64,000 nt of DNA from Winogradskyella psychrotolerans (GTDB lineage: Bacteria > Bacteroidota > Bacteroidia > Flavobacteriales > Flavobacteriaceae): the NCBI RefSeq assembly GCF_018860545.1, contig NZ_JAHKPN010000010.1, forward strand, positions 24,008-88,007, in the 5' to 3' direction. Every line of letters starts with the position of its first letter. The first letter of the stretch is position 1. The translations under genes were made by a program, and so were the position numbers. This document shows positions 8,507-19,009 of this stretch, piece after piece. The notes below the pieces were generated by a model. It worked only from the letters and a program-made list of their open reading frames with translations, did no database searches and was not told the origin of the DNA.

Positions 8507-8537
8507 TTTGTAAATTTCACTTTAAAATCTATATTTG
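8507..8537 (+). promoter_or_regulatory. Bacteroidota-type promoter of the giant surface protein
   Basis: TTTG at 8507-8510 is followed after 19 nt by TATATTTG at 8530-8537, a full match to the -33/-7 consensus. Transcription would start near 8544, leaving a leader of about 100 nt before the ATG at 8644. Confidence 0.65.
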
Positions 8538-8643
8538 CCCATCCCTACATGTAATAAAATTTTTAGTTCACTATATAAAATTAACGAGCTAAACATTACT
8601 CCCTAATAATGTTTTGTTTTTTTAAACATTAAATATTACTGTT

Positions 8644-11600
8644 ATGATAAATCATTACTTTAGGTTTTTAACTTTTGTTGCTCCATTAGTATTTCTATTA
8701 TTAATTTCTACTTTTTCTTTTGCACAGACCACCGTCATTAACCCGAATGCTGAAGGTGGTTTTGAATCAGGAACTACATTTGCTAGCAATGGCTGGAGTG
8801 CAACAACTAATAACAATAATACAAGATGGGTATGTGAACCTGATGCAGAACCAGGATTTACAGGTAATAGATCTGCATACGTATCATACGATAATAGAGC
8901 ACCATATGATCATTCGTACAGAACCAATAGAACCAGAATAACTCATCTTTATAGAAATGTCACAATTCCAGCTGGTGCTACTAATATATTATTAGATTTT
9001 AGGTGGATTAGTGAAGGCGAAGTATGGAGGGGAACTGTTTATGATGCTATGAGAGTATGGTTGGTACCTACTTCTTATACACCAAATTATAACAGTCAAA
9101 TTACTGCTTTTGGGGGAAGAGTGCAAATTGGTGAAGACGATTATTACGATCAGGATACATGGACCAATGAAACGAATATTACCATTCCTAACACATATGC
9201 CAATACCACATTCAGGTTAGTTTTTGAATGGAGAAATGATAATAGCGCAGGTAGTCAACCTCCTGCTGCCATAGATAATGTGTATTTACGTTATACCAAC
9301 CCAACACCAACGATAGCAAACTTTAATCCAACAACTGTTTGTCCGGGAGATTCTATAACCATTACAGGAACCAATTTTTCTGGTGCAACTGCGGTTAGAT
9401 TTAATGGCGTTAATGCCACATCTTATACCGTAGATAGTGCTAATCAAATTACAGCTGTTGTACCAGTTGCAACTACTGGCGCAATTACCGTAACAACAAG
9501 TGCAGGAACTGCCAACAGCGCAAATAATATAATAATCAATTCATCATCTACGGCACCTAGTGCTATATCTGGAACAGATCTTATTTGTTCAGGGAGTTCT
9601 ACAACATTAACAGCTAGTGGTGGCAAAGCAGGAACTGGCTCCTCTATTCAATGGTTTTCAGGATCATGCGGAGGTACCGTTCTTCATACTGGGAATACAT
9701 TTAATGTTAGCCCACCTTCAACGACTACTTATTTTGCGAGACGAAATGGCACCTGTAATACTACAGGTTGTATATCATATACAGTTACAGTAGAAAATCC
9801 TGTCACAGCTGCAGGTACAATCACAGGTACATCTCCGGTTTGTCAAGGAGAAACAGGCATTGCTTTTTCTGTGCCAACAATCACAAATGCTACAAATTAC
9901 ACGTGGTCGTTACCAATAGGTGCTACCATAGCATCTGGTAATGGGACAAATAGTATTACTGTTAATTTTTCGGCATCAGCCGTTTCTGGAAATGTATCAG
10001 TTTACGGCAGTAATTCATGTGGAAATGGAGCAACTTCTAGTTTTCCCGTCGCTGTAAATAATTTACCAAATAACGCAGGAAGCATCACAGGTACAGCTAC
10101 TGTATGTCAAGGAGAAACAGGTATTTCATTTTCTATACCTACAATTTCTAATGCAACAGGCTATACATGGACGTTACCAGCTGGAGCAACAATTGTTTCT
10201 GGCGCTAATACAGAGAGTATTACTGTAGATTTTTCACCAACTGCAACTTCTGGAACAATAAGTGTCTTTGGAACAAATGCATGTGGTGATGGTGCTGACT
10301 CAAATTTTTCGGTAACAGTAAATAACCTGTCTATGGCACCTACAAGCATCACAGGAACATCAAACATTTGCGAAGGAACATCTACAGAACTTTTTGCAAA
10401 TGGAGGGACTGTTGGTACAGCTGCTAATATAGAATGGTACACGGATTCGTGTGGTGGTACATCTGTTGGGTCAGGAAATAGCATTACGGTTTCACCAACA
10501 ACAGACACCACATATTACGTGAGATATGAAAGTATATGTAATACAACATCGTGTGCTTCTGTAACAGTAACAGTAAATCCTTTACCACTCGCAGCAGGAA
10601 CTATTACAGGTACTAGTACAGTCTGTCAAGGTGAAAATAATGTATCTTACTCCGTACCTGCAATTACTAATGCAACAAGCTATACATGGTCAGTCCCAAC
10701 TGGAGCGACTATAGTTAATGGAGCTGGAACAAATAGTATTGAAATAGATTTTGGATTATCGGCAGCCTCTGGTGATGTCAGTGTACAAGGCACAAATTCT
10801 TGTGGTAACGGTACAATTTCCGATTTCGCGGTAACGGTTAATCCTTTACCTGACACAGCAGGAACAATTACAGGTTCAGCAATTGTGTGTCAAGGTGATA
10901 CAGGTGTTTCTTTTTCTATACCAGCAATTGCGAACGCTACTGATTATACATGGACATTACCTACAGGTGCCTCAATAGTATCAGGAAGTAATACAGAATC
11001 CATTACCGTTGACTTTTCAGCAGTAGCTGCATCAGGAGTTATTACCGTAGTAGGAACTAATTCTTGTGGCTCAGGTGTGGTATCAGCTAATTTTGATATC
11101 GCCGTAAATATCCCATCTGTAAAACCAACAAGTATTTTAGGAACCTCAACTATATGTGAAACTCAATCTACCACCTTAACATTAGATGGTGGCATTGCTG
11201 GCACTGGAGCAACTGCAGAATGGTTTTCTGGTTCTTGCGTTGGTACTTCTGAAGGTACAGGAAATAGTATTACGGTTTCTCCAACAACAACTACTGAATA
11301 CTTTGTTAGATATTCTGGGGATTGTAATACTACATCGTGTGCATCTGTAACCGTAACCGTAAACCCATTGCCAGATTCCGCAGGAACTATTACAGGTCCT
11401 ATCGAAGTTTGTCAAGGTCAAAATGGTGTTACTTATACCGTGCCTGCTATTACTAATGCAACAGATTATATTTGGACATTACCAACAGGAGCAACAATTG
11501 CTAGTGGAGCAAATACAAATAGTATTATTGTAAACTATAGTGTAACAGCAGCTTCTGGAAGTATAACCGTTCAAGGCTCTAATGCTTGTGGTGTTGGATC

Positions 11601-14600
11601 TATTTCTACACTTCCTATAACAATAAATATAACACCTTATATTGCTATTAACTATACAACAACCGCTTGTAGTGAAGGTTTGGCAATAGTATCGCCTGCA
11701 AATGGAGGAGGCAATACAGTTCCTGTTGGAACCACTTATTCTTGGGGTTTACCAAGTATTTCAGGAGGTCTTACAGGTGCAACTGTTGAAAGTGGACAAG
11801 CCAACTTTAATCAAACACTTGTTAACACGACGGGTTCAACCCAAACAGCATCTTATAATGTCACAGCGACAACGGGTGGCTGCTCCGCTTCTACTTTTGT
11901 AGTTGTTGTGACAGTACATCCAAAACCAATTGTAAGTGCAACACCAATTAGTCAAACCATTTGTCCAGGAGAAGCAATAACTACGATAAATTTTTCTGAA
12001 ACTAGTGGCGTTTCTGGAACAATAGATTACGATTGGATTAGAAGTAACACAGGCAATGTTACAGGTATGACTGCTAATGGCTCTGGATCGTCAATAACAG
12101 GAACTTTATCAAATAGCACTAATGTTGCACAAACAACTACGTTCTCAGTAATAGGTACGTCTCAAAATGGGTGTACATCAGATCCTATTACTATTACTGT
12201 AACTGTTGATCCTACTCCTACTGTATTAGCCACACCTAGCACTCAAAATATTTGTTCAGGTGATGCCATAACTGATATCGCGATTAGTAATCCTAATAAT
12301 GTTGCAGGAACCATAACTTATAGTTGGAATAGAGATAATCTAACCAATACTGCCGGAATGCCGAGTAGTGGCACAAGTATTGCTTTAGGAACAGCTATTT
12401 CAGGCACCTTAACCAATACAACAAACACTCCTCAAACGACGACATTTACGATAACTGCCTACGCTAATGGTTGTGCTTCAGCAACAACCACAGCTACAGT
12501 AACTGTTAATCCTACCCCAACCGTTTCTGCATCAATAGCATCACAAACCGTTTGTGATGGTGACGCCATAAGTCCGATTGCAATTACAAACCCTAATAAT
12601 GTATCAGGAACTATATATACTTGGACAAGAAACAACACAACAAATCTAACTGGTTTTCCAAATAGTGGGTCTGGCTCACCAATTAACGGCACGTTTGTAA
12701 ATAATACCAACGTTAATCAAACTGCCATATTTACAATTACAGCCACTGTCAACGGATGTAGTTCAACAACCACATCTGAAGTCATAGTAAAGCCAACACC
12801 AAAAATAGTAGCTACACCAACTTCACAAACGATTTGTGATGATACAGCAATTACCAATATTGTATTAAGCACTAGTAATAATGTTTCAGGAACAACGTAT
12901 TCGTGGACTAGAAATAACACAACTAATATAACGGGTGTAGCAGCAAGTGGTACAAGTTCTACAATAAGTGGTACATTATTAAATGGAACAACTAGCACAC
13001 AAACGACTACATTTACTATTACTGCTACAGCAAATGGCTGTAGTACAACTACAACAGCTACGGTAACTGTTTATGCCCCTTTGATTGATCCAGTAATATC
13101 TGATAGCCAGTCTGTCTGCTTAGGAGCCAATCCAACTATATTAAAAATTGATAATTTAGCATCTGTAGGTGGTTCTGGTAGCTATAGTTACCAATGGCAA
13201 CGAAGTGATGACGGAATAATAGGATGGAGTGATATAGCAGGCGCAACTAATAGTACTTATCAACCACCTAGCATCCCTATATTTTCTTGGAACGCTGACA
13301 ACTACTATTATAGAGTCAAAATTACTGATGCTTGTGGAACTGTATATAGTGAACCTGTATTCATACAAGTAATATCTGATGGAGGTTTTGATTTTAATAC
13401 GGATGATGATTTGAGCGGTGCATTATGTCCTGGAGGCTCCTTCTCTCCTTCCCTAACGTCTGCCCATGCTAGTAGCTCAGCCGTACGTTACAGTTGGGCT
13501 GCAGATAGTGATTATATTTTACCAAGTACTGGTGGACCTATAGGCACTACAGGAGGGCGTTACTTTTTTAATCTCCTTAGAAACTCAACAGGAACTATAG
13601 GGCCATTAACTACTCAGAATAATACTAATGCAACGGTTACGACCGTTCTAGAAATTACGCCCGCAGTTTATAACTACGCGGGAAATAATCCAGATGATAG
13701 TGATTTTATCTGTAGTATTTCACCTCAATATATTAATGTAACCATAAGACCAACACCTGTAGCCACAGCATCTGCACCTTTTACGACTATTTGTAGTGAC
13801 ACTAGCGCTGATATTGAAGTCAACGGAAATATTACAGATGCCAATATGCAGTTCTCATGGACTAGAAATAACACAGGCAATGTTTCTGGCCCTTCTAGTG
13901 GTAACTCAGGTAACATAAGCACACCTTCCAACAGTTATACAATTGTAAATAACTTGGTAAATAATACCAGTGTAACACGAAATGTCACTTATACTATTAC
14001 TCCTACATCTAACGGATGTATTGGTGATGAAATAACATTTGTTATTGCTGTGGCACCAAAAGTTAACCCTGGCGTTGTTGGTACAAACCAAACCTTATGT
14101 TCTGGTGGTGACCCAGTTGCTTTTACACAAACAACAGCTGCCACTGGTTTAAATTTATCTTACCAATGGCAGAACAGCACAACAAGTGCAACTGGCCCTT
14201 GGACAGATATTACTGGTGCAATATCTACAACTTATAACTCACCTGCCTTAACACAAACCACATGGTTTCAACGTGTTGTAACCTCTACCGTTAATGGTGT
14301 AAATTGTGAGTCCGTTAACACAACACCAATACAAGTCCTAATTAATGATATTGATGGAGGTACTATTTCTGGAGACCAAACCATTTGTGATGGTGGAGAC
14401 CCGACTGTATTAGGAAATACATTACCTGCTACTGGAGGTGGTACTATTAGCTACCAATGGCAAAGCAACATAACGGGCTGTGGTGGTTCATGGGGAGATA
14501 TTTCTGGCGCTACGGGTGCCACTTATAATCCACCACCAGGTTTAACAGATACCACATATTTCCGTCGTTTAGGAACATCAACACTCAACGTTGCAGATTG

Positions 14601-17600
14601 TACAGCAGCAAGTAATTGTATAATTGTAACAGTAAACAAAGTCACTGGTGGTGAAATTGGAAACGACCAAGTCATTTGTGGAGATAATCCAGACGCGTTT
14701 ACGGTAATCACACCAGCAACTGGTAGTGGTTCATTATCTTACCAATGGCAAATAAGTACTACTGGTACTTCAGGTCCTTGGACAGATATTGCAAGTGCTA
14801 ATGGAGCTACTTACAACGCACCTGCTGGTTTGATGACAACATCCTATTACCAAAGAATAGTAATTTCTACTTTAAACGGAGTGGCATGCGAAGCCACAAG
14901 TATTAATGCCATAACCGTCATAGCTAATAGTGTTACTGCCGGTACAATTTCTGGGAATAGAACGGTTTGTTCTGGTGGAGATCCAGATCCGTTTACAATA
15001 TTGACACCTGCCACAGGTACAGGTTTAACCTACCAATGGCAAAGTAGTACCACATCTGGTGCTGGACCATGGACTAATATTGGAGGTGCTACGAGCGCAA
15101 CCTATAATGTACCAGGAGGCATAACAACCACTACCTATTATCAACGCGTTGTAACAGCAACTATTAATGGTGTTAGTTGTGAATCCGAATCAAACTTTTT
15201 AGTTGTATTTGTAAATGATATTTCACCTTCAACTATTGCAGGTAATCAAATAGTCTGTAGTACAGATGATCCTACTGCATTTACAGTAACAACACCTGCG
15301 ACTGGAAATGGAACTTTATCCTACCAATGGCAAAGTGCTCCGAGTGCTTCTGGTCCTTGGACAAATATAAATTTAGCAACTAGTACTACATACGATCCAC
15401 CAATACTATCTAACACAACTTTTTATCAGTTGATAACAACCTCAACACAAAACGGTGTTGCGTGTTCTGAAATTAGTAATACAGTTGAAAAAACGGTGAT
15501 TCCATTTATTGATGCTGATGCTTCTGCTGATTTATCAACTATTGTAGATTGTAACGACACAACTATTCAGTTGGAAGGTAATGAATCAGGGACTTGGTCT
15601 GCAGTCTCTATTCCTTCGGGAAATGCTTTTAGCTTCTCTGACCCCTTAGACCCAAATGCGACTTTTACCGGTGAAAGCGGTGCAAGCTACACAATTACCT
15701 GGACACTAAATAACGCTGGGCCTTGTGCACAATCTATTACTACATTTAATGTTAACTTCCTATCTTGTGGTGAATTCATAGATTTCGATGCTAGTAGTGA
15801 GAGCAGTGTTAATTTCGGTGATTCCTATGATGTCTCAGGAAATTTTAGTATTGAAATTTGGGTAAAACCAAATGCTATTAATGGGACTATTCAAACTATT
15901 CTATCTAAAAGAGATGCTAGTAGCTTAACAGATGGCTATGATTTACGTTTAGTAGATGGAACAATCTCATTTAACACCAATAATAGTACAAGTGTTTCAG
16001 CAAGTGGAATGACAGCAAACCGTTGGTATCATATCGCTGTTACCTATGACGGAACATATACGCTTTATGTAGATGGCATTGAAAAAGATGCTATTTCAGC
16101 TGCTAGTCCTGCAGGAAACAGTTCTGACATGCTTTTAGGCGCTATGGCACAAGCAACAAGCACTCCAACAAACTACTATAATGGTTGGATGGATGAAATC
16201 CGTATTTGGAATAAAGCATTGACAGTAGATCAAATTAGAACAATGATGAACCAAGAAATTGAAAACGATGGTGGTGTAATTGGAAGTGTGACAGGCAATC
16301 AAGTTCCTACAAACTTAAGTTGGTCTGATTTGGATGCTTACTACCAAATGAACCAAGGTACATCAGATATTAGCGCTGGATATTTAAATGCAGACGTTGG
16401 TACCAATGGACGTTTACTAAACATGACGACAAGTCAAGCTGAAACTGCACCTTTACCGTATACAAGTGCAGCAAGCGGATATTGGGACACGCCAGAAACA
16501 TGGCTAAATCACGATGTTCAAATGTTACCAAATACAGGTGGCATAGATTGGAACATTGTTAGAATCCAACATAACATCACTTCTGAAAATAGAGAAACAA
16601 CACTTCTTGGTTTATCGGTTGATGCCAACACCTATACTATTAATAATAATCAGTTATTAACTGTAAACAAATACTTAAAAAGTGATGGTGTACTAGATTT
16701 AGAAGGAGAATCGCAACTCTTACAAGATGAAAATGCATATATAGATTACACAAACAGTAGCGGCCATATGGAACGCGACCAAAAGGGTACAGCCAATACA
16801 TTTAATTATAATTATTGGGGCAGCCCTGTGAGTTCTGCTGGAGCATTTAATGCTAGAACATATACTTTAGAAGATATTCTTTACGACGGAAACCAAAAAG
16901 TTATTTGGATAAATGGACATGATGGTGCACCAGGAAACCCAGTATCAATTACACGTCGTTGGATTTATTCCTTTTCTGAAGGTCAAGAAGATGATATGTC
17001 TGATTGGGAATTAGAAGGAGAAACAGGCGTCATTAGTGCAGCTTTAGGATTTACAATGAAAGGTCCTGGCCCCGGAAATGCTTCAGGAAACCATAATTAC
17101 ACTTTCAGAGGAATGCCGAATAATGGTGAAATCACTACAACTGTTACGGATAATGCCCCTATTCTTAATCAAACATTAGTAGGTAATCCATACCCATCAG
17201 CTATTGATGCTAATGAATTTATTAAAGATAACATTCCTAATAGTGTTGTGCCTACTGCTAATATCGGAACAACTGGCAGTATTGATGGTGCTCTCTATTT
17301 TTGGAAGCAGGCATCAACAAATAACACTCATATTTTTGCAGATTATCAAGGTGGTTATGCAACTTACAATTTATCTGGTGGTCTAGGAGCTGTAGCTCCC
17401 CCTGGTATTGGAGTTGTTGGTGATGCTATTTTAGCAATACCAAAAAGATATATTCCCGTAGGACAAGGTTTCTTTGTAAACGCTGCCGCTGGCCAAAACA
17501 GCAACATTGTTATATTTAAAAATAGTCAACGTTCATTTAAAAAAGAAGGTCTTGAATCTTTATTTCTAAGATCTACCAATGATTCATCAGATTTAAATAT

Positions 17601-18318
17601 AAGCGTAGAAAATGGTGATGAGAATTTAATCCAACGTATCCGATTGAAATTTAGTTCACCCGAAGGTGCTATAAGACCTTTATTATTGGCTTTCACTCCA
17701 AACAATGATGCCACAGATTTATTTGATTATGGCTATGACGCCTTAAACACGGAAACATTCCCAAGCGACCTATCCTTCCTTATCGAAGGTAAAAACTATG
17801 TCATTCAAGGTGTAGGTGAATTTGATGAGACTAAAGTCTATCCTTTAGATATGGTTATTGGTGAGCAAGGCAATATTGAAATCGGACTCACTGAACTTGA
17901 AAACTTCGACGAGGCTATAGATGTCTATATTTTTGATGCTGTAGAAGGGACGTATACCAGATTTAATGAGGTTAATTTCCAAATGAATTTAGGAGCTGGG
18001 ACTTATAATGATAGATTCTACTTAGCATTTGAAGAAGACAGTACACTTTCTAGTATTGAAGAAGAGTTTAAAGATGTCATGGTTAGATATTTACACGATA
18101 CTAATGAAATCTATGTGAAGACACCTCCTTCTGCTAAGGTTAAGCAATTGTACTTAATTAACGTCGGTGGTCAAACTGTAGCTTCATGGAATGCTACGAA
18201 CCTCCCCATGTCTAACGAGATTAAAATTCCGGTGAAACATATTTCTGAAGGTAATTATATTATTAAAGCTGAAACAGAAACAGCTACATTTAATAAAAAG
18301 ATTATAATTAAATACTGA
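8644..18318 (+). CDS. Giant multidomain type IX secreted surface protein (adhesin-like)
   Basis: The 3224-residue protein has a signal peptide ending near SFAQ (residue 28). A jelly-roll-like N-terminal domain follows (about 29-219), then an IPT/TIG-like domain (223-299). About 20 Ig/PKD-like modules come next, in four visible types. Type A (PTSITGTSNIC, with SCGGT and CNTTSCASVTV) has three copies. Type B (AGTITGTxxVCQGE to SCGxG) has five, and with type A follows the order A-B-B-A-B-B-A-B over about 305-995. Type C (xQTICxGxAI) has five copies. Type D (VCSGGDPxxFT to SYQWQ) has five plus one diverged copy. A LamG-like domain lies at about 2378-2535 (FSIEIWVKP, RWYHIAVTYDGTYTLYVDG). The last 80 residues form a type A sorting domain ending in KKIIIKY, so the protein is exported by the type IX system. 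The C-terminal 650 residues are related to the protein at 41089-42900. Adhesion or polysaccharide binding is inferred; no enzymatic domain was seen. Confidence 0.93.
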   Translation: MINHYFRFLTFVAPLVFLLLISTFSFAQTTVINPNAEGGFESGTTFASNGWSATTNNNNTRWVCEPDAEPGFTGNRSAYVSYDNRAPYDHSYRTNRTRITHLYRNVTIPAGATNILLDFRWISEGEVWRGTVYDAMRVWLVPTSYTPNYNSQITAFGGRVQIGEDDYYDQDTWTNETNITIPNTYANTTFRLVFEWRNDNSAGSQPPAAIDNVYLRYTNPTPTIANFNPTTVCPGDSITITGTNFSGATAVRFNGVNATSYTVDSANQITAVVPVATTGAITVTTSAGTANSANNIIINSSSTAPSAISGTDLICSGSSTTLTASGGKAGTGSSIQWFSGSCGGTVLHTGNTFNVSPPSTTTYFARRNGTCNTTGCISYTVTVENPVTAAGTITGTSPVCQGETGIAFSVPTITNATNYTWSLPIGATIASGNGTNSITVNFSASAVSGNVSVYGSNSCGNGATSSFPVAVNNLPNNAGSITGTATVCQGETGISFSIPTISNATGYTWTLPAGATIVSGANTESITVDFSPTATSGTISVFGTNACGDGADSNFSVTVNNLSMAPTSITGTSNICEGTSTELFANGGTVGTAANIEWYTDSCGGTSVGSGNSITVSPTTDTTYYVRYESICNTTSCASVTVTVNPLPLAAGTITGTSTVCQGENNVSYSVPAITNATSYTWSVPTGATIVNGAGTNSIEIDFGLSAASGDVSVQGTNSCGNGTISDFAVTVNPLPDTAGTITGSAIVCQGDTGVSFSIPAIANATDYTWTLPTGASIVSGSNTESITVDFSAVAASGVITVVGTNSCGSGVVSANFDIAVNIPSVKPTSILGTSTICETQSTTLTLDGGIAGTGATAEWFSGSCVGTSEGTGNSITVSPTTTTEYFVRYSGDCNTTSCASVTVTVNPLPDSAGTITGPIEVCQGQNGVTYTVPAITNATDYIWTLPTGATIASGANTNSIIVNYSVTAASGSITVQGSNACGVGSISTLPITINITPYIAINYTTTACSEGLAIVSPANGGGNTVPVGTTYSWGLPSISGGLTGATVESGQANFNQTLVNTTGSTQTASYNVTATTGGCSASTFVVVVTVHPKPIVSATPISQTICPGEAITTINFSETSGVSGTIDYDWIRSNTGNVTGMTANGSGSSITGTLSNSTNVAQTTTFSVIGTSQNGCTSDPITITVTVDPTPTVLATPSTQNICSGDAITDIAISNPNNVAGTITYSWNRDNLTNTAGMPSSGTSIALGTAISGTLTNTTNTPQTTTFTITAYANGCASATTTATVTVNPTPTVSASIASQTVCDGDAISPIAITNPNNVSGTIYTWTRNNTTNLTGFPNSGSGSPINGTFVNNTNVNQTAIFTITATVNGCSSTTTSEVIVKPTPKIVATPTSQTICDDTAITNIVLSTSNNVSGTTYSWTRNNTTNITGVAASGTSSTISGTLLNGTTSTQTTTFTITATANGCSTTTTATVTVYAPLIDPVISDSQSVCLGANPTILKIDNLASVGGSGSYSYQWQRSDDGIIGWSDIAGATNSTYQPPSIPIFSWNADNYYYRVKITDACGTVYSEPVFIQVISDGGFDFNTDDDLSGALCPGGSFSPSLTSAHASSSAVRYSWAADSDYILPSTGGPIGTTGGRYFFNLLRNSTGTIGPLTTQNNTNATVTTVLEITPAVYNYAGNNPDDSDFICSISPQYINVTIRPTPVATASAPFTTICSDTSADIEVNGNITDANMQFSWTRNNTGNVSGPSSGNSGNISTPSNSYTIVNNLVNNTSVTRNVTYTITPTSNGCIGDEITFVIAVAPKVNPGVVGTNQTLCSGGDPVAFTQTTAATGLNLSYQWQNSTTSATGPWTDITGAISTTYNSPALTQTTWFQRVVTSTVNGVNCESVNTTPIQVLINDIDGGTISGDQTICDGGDPTVLGNTLPATGGGTISYQWQSNITGCGGSWGDISGATGATYNPPPGLTDTTYFRRLGTSTLNVADCTAASNCIIVTVNKVTGGEIGNDQVICGDNPDAFTVITPATGSGSLSYQWQISTTGTSGPWTDIASANGATYNAPAGLMTTSYYQRIVISTLNGVACEATSINAITVIANSVTAGTISGNRTVCSGGDPDPFTILTPATGTGLTYQWQSSTTSGAGPWTNIGGATSATYNVPGGITTTTYYQRVVTATINGVSCESESNFLVVFVNDISPSTIAGNQIVCSTDDPTAFTVTTPATGNGTLSYQWQSAPSASGPWTNINLATSTTYDPPILSNTTFYQLITTSTQNGVACSEISNTVEKTVIPFIDADASADLSTIVDCNDTTIQLEGNESGTWSAVSIPSGNAFSFSDPLDPNATFTGESGASYTITWTLNNAGPCAQSITTFNVNFLSCGEFIDFDASSESSVNFGDSYDVSGNFSIEIWVKPNAINGTIQTILSKRDASSLTDGYDLRLVDGTISFNTNNSTSVSASGMTANRWYHIAVTYDGTYTLYVDGIEKDAISAASPAGNSSDMLLGAMAQATSTPTNYYNGWMDEIRIWNKALTVDQIRTMMNQEIENDGGVIGSVTGNQVPTNLSWSDLDAYYQMNQGTSDISAGYLNADVGTNGRLLNMTTSQAETAPLPYTSAASGYWDTPETWLNHDVQMLPNTGGIDWNIVRIQHNITSENRETTLLGLSVDANTYTINNNQLLTVNKYLKSDGVLDLEGESQLLQDENAYIDYTNSSGHMERDQKGTANTFNYNYWGSPVSSAGAFNARTYTLEDILYDGNQKVIWINGHDGAPGNPVSITRRWIYSFSEGQEDDMSDWELEGETGVISAALGFTMKGPGPGNASGNHNYTFRGMPNNGEITTTVTDNAPILNQTLVGNPYPSAIDANEFIKDNIPNSVVPTANIGTTGSIDGALYFWKQASTNNTHIFADYQGGYATYNLSGGLGAVAPPGIGVVGDAILAIPKRYIPVGQGFFVNAAAGQNSNIVIFKNSQRSFKKEGLESLFLRSTNDSSDLNISVENGDENLIQRIRLKFSSPEGAIRPLLLAFTPNNDATDLFDYGYDALNTETFPSDLSFLIEGKNYVIQGVGEFDETKVYPLDMVIGEQGNIEIGLTELENFDEAIDVYIFDAVEGTYTRFNEVNFQMNLGAGTYNDRFYLAFEEDSTLSSIEEEFKDVMVRYLHDTNEIYVKTPPSAKVKQLYLINVGGQTVASWNATNLPMSNEIKIPVKHISEGNYIIKAETETATFNKKIIIKY

Positions 18319-18343
18319 TAACAGATTTTAAAAAAAACCTAAT

Positions 18344-18376
18344 CCCTCAAAGTCACAAAGATTTTGAGGGTTTTGT
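18344..18376 (+). terminator. Terminator after the giant surface protein
   Basis: CCCTCAAA pairs with TTTGAGGG across a short loop (18344-18370), followed by TTTTG. It lies 26 bp after the stop codon. Confidence 0.75.
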
Positions 18377-18516
18377 ATTCTTGAATGTTACCTATATAAA
18401 CTAAAAAAACTAAGGTATTTAAAATAGTCTGTAATAAAGACATTGGTAAAATGCGATTTAGATTCTAACGTATATAACAGTAATCAAATAACTATAGCTA
18501 AAGGTGCTATATCAAT

Positions 18517-18894
18517 CTAAACAAATTGAACCAAATCAATTTCATTAATCTCACCATGACTCGCATGTGTCACCACCACTCCATTTTTAATAACTAAAAG
18601 CTGAGGAGATTGATGCATCACCTGAAATTTGTGACCAACCTCATTAGAAACGTCTCTATAACTCAATAAGTCTAAATAATACAAATCAGCATTTAGTTCT
18701 AAATCGTATGCCGATACAAATTGTTTCATCACCATACTACTAATACCGCAACGTGTTGAGTGCTTAAATATAATTTGTGTTTTAGTCTTAGATTTCTCTT
18801 CAATAGTAGTTAATTGAGATACATCGCTTAATGGTTGCCAAGGCAATATTTTTTCTTCCTTAGGTTCTGAAGAACCGAATAATTTTTTAAACAT
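18517..18894 (-). CDS. ytxJ: Bacillithiol system redox-active protein YtxJ
   Basis: The 125-residue protein has a thioredoxin-like fold with a single active-site cysteine in FKHSTRCGISSMVMKQF (Cys49). This is the mark of YtxJ, a monothiol bacilliredoxin-like protein linked to bacillithiol-using bacteria. Later family blocks are LYYLDLLSYRDVSNEV, the cis-Pro-like QSPQLLVIKNG and the C-terminal SHGEI. It would reduce bacillithiolated proteins in the cytosol; this role is inferred from the family. It is divergent from clpB and monocistronic. Confidence 0.9.
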   Translation of the reverse strand: MFKKLFGSSEPKEEKILPWQPLSDVSQLTTIEEKSKTKTQIIFKHSTRCGISSMVMKQFVSAYDLELNADLYYLDLLSYRDVSNEVGHKFQVMHQSPQLLVIKNGVVVTHASHGEINEIDLVQFV

Positions 18895-19009
18895 AATTCT
18901 TTTTTAAATGGTCTATCGTCAGTTCTAGCAATTTAGTTAACCTATACCCAGAACCCTAAACTGACCAAGGTCATTCTTTAAGTCGAAACAAATTCGTAAT
19001 CTTACATAA

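Larger units (their letters stand above)
7901..8643. other. 743-bp noncoding region before the giant surface protein
   Basis: The region holds the terminator of the upstream lipoprotein gene, a small AACGG/CCGTT hairpin at 8184-8200 inside a locally GC-richer island (8165-8240), and the promoter and TACCGATGA motif of the giant gene near 8492-8537. A 69-codon frame at 8345-8554 has no supporting features and overlaps the promoter, so it is not called. The remainder is AT-rich with no recognisable content. Confidence 0.6.

Noticed and set aside
8345..8554. 69-codon plus-strand frame in the gap before the giant gene.
   Set aside because: It overlaps the predicted promoter and regulatory motif, has no signal or family pattern and is of chance length.
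10161..10511. 116-codon minus-strand frame inside the giant gene, with several shorter ones.
   Set aside because: They are antisense shadows created by the Thr/Gly/Ala-rich repeats; no independent start or spacing supports them.
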